This document shows, in pieces, positions 6,688-9,757 of a stretch of DNA of 9,757 nt. The stretch comes from Pseudomonadota bacterium (GTDB lineage Bacteria > Myxococcota_A > UBA796 > SXON01): the NCBI GenBank assembly GCA_005776735.1, contig SXOM01000006.1:1-9757 (forward strand), read 5' to 3'. The notes under the pieces are model-generated. The model did no database searches and was not told where the DNA came from. It saw nothing but the letters and a program-made list of their open reading frames with translations. How positions within the stretch are numbered: position 1 is the first letter of the stretch; the number at the start of each line of letters is the position of its first letter. The translations under genes and the position numbers were made by a program.

Positions 6688-6712
6688 GATCGGGGCGCCC
6701 GTCGCCCCGGTC
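6688..6712 (+). promoter_or_regulatory. Hairpin directly before the kinase start codon
   Basis: CGGGGCG (6691-6697) pairs perfectly with CGCCCCG (6703-6709) around loop CCCGT. GAT (6688-6690) with GTC (6710-6712) extends it by three pairs, one a G-T wobble. It fills the gap between the FHA stop (6685) and the kinase ATG (6719), where a ribosome-binding site would normally sit. It could be a weak terminator or attenuator, or could limit translation of the kinase. ATTCCC follows, with no T-run. Confidence 0.45.
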
Positions 6713-6718
6713 ATTCCC

Positions 6719-9016
6719 ATGGGGCCGCGTTCCACCGTCCTCCTCGTCGTCGATGATCCGGCCTTCCTGGAGAGGGCCGGGTCTGCTTTGGGAGAGGCCG
6801 GCTACGCGGTGAGGCCGGTGAGGCGCGCCGGCGAGGCGCGGGCGGCCCTGGCGGGCGGCGACTGCGTGGCGGCGCTGGTGGGCCTGGTGCTCCCCGACGA
6901 AGACGGCCTGGCGCTCGCGTCCGAGCTGCGCGCCACCAGCCCCTCGTTGGTCCTGGTCGCCGTGGCCGACGGGTGGGAAAACCTCGCGCCCGCCTGGTCG
7001 CTCGACGCGGTGGACGACGTGGTGCTCCTGACGGCCTCGGGCGGGGAGCTCGCGTGGCGGGTGGCCGCGCGCGACCTGGAGCGCCGGCGGGCCGGGTCTT
7101 CGCGCCAGCGAGAGCGCTTCCTGCGCGCGGTCGTGCGCCTGGCCGACCACCTGAGCCCCTACAGCGACCTGCCTTCGCTCGCGCACGCGCTCGCGCCGGC
7201 GTTGCTCGGCCTCCCCGGGGTCGAGGCCGCGCGTGTCGAGCTCGAGGCCGACGCGGTGGGCGAGTTGCCGCAGGTGGTGCTCGAAGCCGGCCGCGTCGCG
7301 GCGTTCGCGGCGTCTCCGGCGAACGTCGCCGAGATCGACCTGCGCACGGTCGGCGGCCGTCTGTTGCTCGCGCACGCCGCCGACCAGGCGTTCGACAGCG
7401 ACGTCCGTGACGCCCTCGGCGCGCTCGTCGGCGCTGCGCTGAGCTCCGCGCGCCAGTTCGGTGCGCTGAAGGACCGCCAGCTCCGCCTCGAGCGTGGGTA
7501 TGTCGAGCGTCACCGCAAGCTGTCCCGGGTCAGCGGGCGCCTGGAGCGGCTCAGCGAAGCGCGCGACTCCTTCCTGGCGCTCTTGAGCCACGACCTGCGC
7601 AGCCCCCTGGCCATCATCCTCGGCCAGGTGCAGCTCATGGAGGAGGGGCTCGTCCCGGCCGGCCAGGTGGGGCGGGTGGCCGCCACCGTACGTCGCCAGG
7701 GCGACCGGATGGTGCAGATGGTCGAGGAGCTGCTCGACCGCTACCGGCGCGACGACGCCGTGCGCACCGTGCCCGACTCGGGCGATGCCGCGCGCATCGT
7801 CGTCGACATGGTCGAAAACTTGCGCCCGCTCGCGCTCGCCCGTCGGCAATCCCTCGTGCTGGAGTGTGTCCCGAACGCGCCGATCGAGGCCGACGTCGCC
7901 GCGATCCGCGAGGTCCTCGCCAACCTGCTCGAGAACGCGGTCCGGTACTCGCCGGAGGGCTCGACGGTGCGCGTCACCGTTGTGTGCGAAGATGGCCGCG
8001 TGGTCTGTGCGATCCATGATCAGGGTGCGGGTTTTGGCAGCCGCGAGCTCGCCGGCGGCAGCGGTGCCTCCATCGGTTTGCGGGCCAGCGCGCGCATCCT
8101 GGCCGACGCCGGCGGGGCGCTGCGAACGCAGAATTCCCCGGCCGGGGGCGGCATCGCGACCGTCGTCCTGCCCCTGGCCGTACCCCAGGCGGTGGCCGCC
8201 GCGGTCGAGCTCTTCGCCGCGCCGGGCCCGCTGGGCGACCAGCTCGCGGGCACGCTGGTGCGCCACTGGGAGGTGCGCGCGTCGCCCGCGCTCGGCGGTG
8301 CCCTGGAGCGGATGCGCCGGCAGCCTCCCGCCGTGGTCGTGGTGGATCGTTCGGTCGACCCCGAGGCGGTGGCGTTCGTGCGCCGCCTCAAGAGCGACGC
8401 CGAGCTGGCGGCGGTGCCGGTCATCGCCGTGGGCGACGACGCGGGCGAGCTCTACGACGCGGGGGCGCTCGCCGTCCTGCGCCTGCCGCTCGACGCGCCG
8501 CTGCTCGTGGGGCACGTGCGTCGTGCGCTGCGGCTGGTTGGCGAAGCCCCCACGCCCGGCGAGCCCGCGCCCGACGTGCTCACCGGCCTGCCCACCGCGC
8601 GCGCGCTGAGCACGCGGCTCGATCAGGCCCTGGCCGCGGCCCGCCAGGCGGGCGCGCCGGTGCCGGTGGTGATCGTACGCGTCGACGAGCTGCGCAAGGT
8701 CAACCGCCAACAGGGGTGGCTGGTCGGCGACCAGATGCTCATCTGGGTGGCGGCCCGCCTGCGCGAGCGCCTGCGCCCCGGGGAGACGGTCGCCCGCGTC
8801 GACGCCGAGAGCTTCGCCCTGGCGTTGCCGGGGCGCACCCTGGCCGAGGCCGAGGCCTCCGCGACCGAGGTGCGCGAGGCCTTCGCCCGGGCCCGGCCGC
8901 GGCTCGGGCTGGCGCGCGTCGACGTACGGGTTAGCGCGCAGGCGTTGGATTTGACGACGTTGGCCCTCGGCGGCGACTCGTTGATCGGCGCGGTGCGGGG
9001 AGGTCGAGAGAGCTGA
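6719..9016 (+). CDS. Multi-domain sensor histidine kinase with pseudo-receiver and degenerate GGDEF modules
   Basis: Soluble 765-residue kinase with no membrane helix. (a) 5-120: receiver-like; the acid pair Asp12-Asp13 is kept, but Gly55 replaces the phosphoacceptor Asp in LVGLVLPDEDG and the strand-5 Lys is missing. (b) About 130-245: a possible GAF-like sensor, weakly supported, then a coiled-coil linker (250-285). (c) HisKA: FLALLSHDLRSPLAIILG with phospho-His291. (d) HATPase: N-box NLLENAVRYSPEG (402-414), G1 DQGAG (434-438), and an unusual G2 GSGASIGL. (e) About 492-607: a second receiver-like fold with Asp543 in VVVVDRS but RLP in place of the usual KP. (f) About 617-725: GGDEF-like; the DVLTGLP start and the GD of VGDQML remain, but the signature loop reads VDAES (694-698) and the metal DxD is RVD, so no cyclase activity is expected. 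The kinase core looks functional. The gene overlaps the response regulator (TGATG). ATG 6719 is the only start that keeps the first strand; no ribosome-binding site is visible. Confidence 0.88.
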   Translation: MGPRSTVLLVVDDPAFLERAGSALGEAGYAVRPVRRAGEARAALAGGDCVAALVGLVLPDEDGLALASELRATSPSLVLVAVADGWENLAPAWSLDAVDDVVLLTASGGELAWRVAARDLERRRAGSSRQRERFLRAVVRLADHLSPYSDLPSLAHALAPALLGLPGVEAARVELEADAVGELPQVVLEAGRVAAFAASPANVAEIDLRTVGGRLLLAHAADQAFDSDVRDALGALVGAALSSARQFGALKDRQLRLERGYVERHRKLSRVSGRLERLSEARDSFLALLSHDLRSPLAIILGQVQLMEEGLVPAGQVGRVAATVRRQGDRMVQMVEELLDRYRRDDAVRTVPDSGDAARIVVDMVENLRPLALARRQSLVLECVPNAPIEADVAAIREVLANLLENAVRYSPEGSTVRVTVVCEDGRVVCAIHDQGAGFGSRELAGGSGASIGLRASARILADAGGALRTQNSPAGGGIATVVLPLAVPQAVAAAVELFAAPGPLGDQLAGTLVRHWEVRASPALGGALERMRRQPPAVVVVDRSVDPEAVAFVRRLKSDAELAAVPVIAVGDDAGELYDAGALAVLRLPLDAPLLVGHVRRALRLVGEAPTPGEPAPDVLTGLPTARALSTRLDQALAAARQAGAPVPVVIVRVDELRKVNRQQGWLVGDQMLIWVAARLRERLRPGETVARVDAESFALALPGRTLAEAEASATEVREAFARARPRLGLARVDVRVSAQALDLTTLALGGDSLIGAVRGGRES

Positions 9017-9642
9017 TGTCCCGTCGTAAGCCAGGAGCGGACAACACCCCGTATTTCACCACCTTTCAGGTGGCGAAGTTCTTGGGCGTGTCTCCGCCGA
9101 CCGTGGTGAACTGGGTCAACAGCGGGTTGTTGCCGGCCCAGCGTACGCCCGGCGGCCATCGCCGGCTCCGCGCCGGCGATGTCACGACCTTCGCGCGCGC
9201 CTACAACTACCCGGTGCCGCCCCAGCTCGCCGAAGCGGCGGCCGAAGCGGCGGGCGAAGAGCTCGAGCGCCGCGTGCTCATCGTCGACGACGAGCGCGAC
9301 TTCGCCCAGACGGTGGCGGACTACCTCCAGCTCAAGGGCAACTGGGAGGTCGAGATCGCCGACAGCGGGTTCGCCGCCGGCCTCACGGTCGCGCGGTTCC
9401 AGCCGACGGTCGTGCTGATGGACATCCTCATGCCCGACATGGATGGCTTCGAGGTCCTGCGCATGTTGCGCCAGGACCCGGCCAACCGCCGCACGCCGGT
9501 CATCGCGTGCACCGCCTACCGCGACGCTGCGGTCGAGGAGCGGGCCCGCGCCGAGGGCTTCGACGCCTACATGGAGAAGCCGATCAAGTTCGATCGCCTC
9601 CTGGCCCTCGTCGAAGACGCGCTTCGTTCTTCGCGCGGCTGA
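9016..9642 (+). CDS. Response regulator with N-terminal excisionase/MerR-type HTH and C-terminal receiver
   Basis: Predicted DNA-binding response regulator, 208 residues. Residues about 13-62 form a MerR/excisionase-type helix-turn-helix (FTTFQVAKFLGVSPPTVVNW, then the wing TPGGHRRLR, residues 44-52). An Ala/Glu-rich linker (70-84) leads to a complete receiver (86-205): acid pair Asp91-Asp92, phosphoacceptor Asp136 in LMDILMPDMDG, Thr166, and Lys188 in MEKPI. All catalytic residues are present, so it should accept phosphate from His291 of the coupled kinase. The order is the reverse of the common receiver-then-HTH plan. Its ATG (9016-9018) overlaps the kinase TGA (9014-9016), which implies translational coupling and a fixed partner ratio. 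Target genes cannot be seen in the window; autoregulation is possible, but no matching operator repeat was found. Confidence 0.9.
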   Translation: MSRRKPGADNTPYFTTFQVAKFLGVSPPTVVNWVNSGLLPAQRTPGGHRRLRAGDVTTFARAYNYPVPPQLAEAAAEAAGEELERRVLIVDDERDFAQTVADYLQLKGNWEVEIADSGFAAGLTVARFQPTVVLMDILMPDMDGFEVLRMLRQDPANRRTPVIACTAYRDAAVEERARAEGFDAYMEKPIKFDRLLALVEDALRSSRG

Positions 9643-9663
9643 AGCTCGGTCCCAATGGGCCCG

Positions 9664-9693
9664 CCCCGCGACCGGCCGCGTGGCCGGGCGGGG
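9664..9693 (+). terminator. GC-rich hairpin after the response regulator gene
   Basis: CCCCGC (9664-9669) pairs with GCGGGG (9688-9693), and CCGGCC (9672-9677) pairs with GGCCGG (9682-9687), with a 2-base bulge (9670-9671) and loop GCGT. It starts 22 bases after the stop codon at 9642. Position and strength suit a terminator, but there is no U-tract after it. Confidence 0.45.
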
Positions 9694-9733
9694 TCCGGCG
9701 GGCGGTCCGCAGCGGAGCGCGCGCCCGCATGGC

Positions 9734-9754
9734 GCCGCCGCTCACCGCGGCGGC
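9734..9754. repeat. Perfect 8-bp hairpin at the right edge
   Basis: GCCGCCGC (9734-9741) and GCGGCGGC (9747-9754) form a perfect stem around loop TCACC. It lies in sequence with no visible gene; it could belong to a terminator or to the next gene beyond the window. In such GC-rich DNA a stem of this size may be chance. Confidence 0.3.
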
Positions 9755-9757
9755 AGG

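Noticed and set aside
5474..8710. A 1078-codon open frame on the minus strand
   Set aside because: It lies opposite the FHA and kinase genes, both full of family motifs. Its translation is Arg/Gly/Leu/His-rich with no domain; long antisense frames are expected at this GC level.
8567..8893. Active diguanylate cyclase domain in the kinase
   Set aside because: The GGDEF loop is VDAES and the first metal Asp is Arg, so the catalytic residues are absent.
1..9757. Defence island, CRISPR array, prophage, insertion sequence or tRNA
   Set aside because: I saw no spaced direct repeats, transposase or nuclease motifs, terminal inverted repeats or cloverleaf. Base composition and codon style look even across the window, with no sign of recent transfer.

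Overview
The window is a very GC-rich bacterial chromosome segment (about 70% GC by eye, with strong G/C preference at third codon positions). I infer a myxobacterium-like organism (Myxococcota or former Deltaproteobacteria). The reasons are the gene style: an Asp/Thr/Glu-rich lipoprotein tether on a CotH-type protein, an FHA protein with a long acidic Ala/Glu linker, a many-domain sensor kinase with decayed modules, and a response regulator with an N-terminal excisionase/MerR-type helix-turn-helix. This assignment comes from style only. No rRNA, tRNA, insertion sequence, CRISPR array or phage gene was seen.

Layout from left to right. (1) Positions 1-1155 hold the 3' part of rpsA (ribosomal protein S1, four S1 repeats), closed by a strong intrinsic terminator at 1183-1223. 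(2) A lapA-like two-helix membrane protein starts only 17 bases after that terminator (1241-1552). The rpsA/lapA neighbourhood also exists in enterobacteria, where ihfB lies between them; ihfB is missing here. (3) Positions 1553-1896 are non-coding between convergent genes and hold one long imperfect hairpin. (4) A CotH-family lipoprotein lies on the minus strand (1897-3225). Its most likely ATG shares two base pairs with the ATG of the divergent gene on its right. (5) That gene (3224-4255) encodes a membrane-anchored DsbA-like thioredoxin-fold protein with an extra four-cysteine domain. It overlaps by 8 bases an rsmB-type 16S rRNA m5C methyltransferase gene (4248-5477). (6) A textbook sigma-70 promoter (5508-5536) drives a three-gene signalling operon: an FHA-domain protein (5561-6685), a large histidine kinase with pseudo-receiver and pseudo-GGDEF modules (6719-9016), and an HTH-receiver response regulator (9016-9642). 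The last two genes are coupled by a TGATG overlap. (7) The right edge (9643-9757) holds only GC-rich hairpins.

Functionally, the left part is translation and envelope housekeeping (S1, LapA, RsmB). The middle is an envelope pair: a secreted cysteine-containing CotH protein and a divergent thiol oxidoreductase. The right third is a regulatory module. The kinase would pass phosphate to the receiver of the coupled HTH protein, and the FHA protein could link it to Ser/Thr phosphorylation. That module is the most interesting part. Its pieces are known families, but I do not recognise this combination (FHA, decayed-module kinase, HTH-REC) as a described system.
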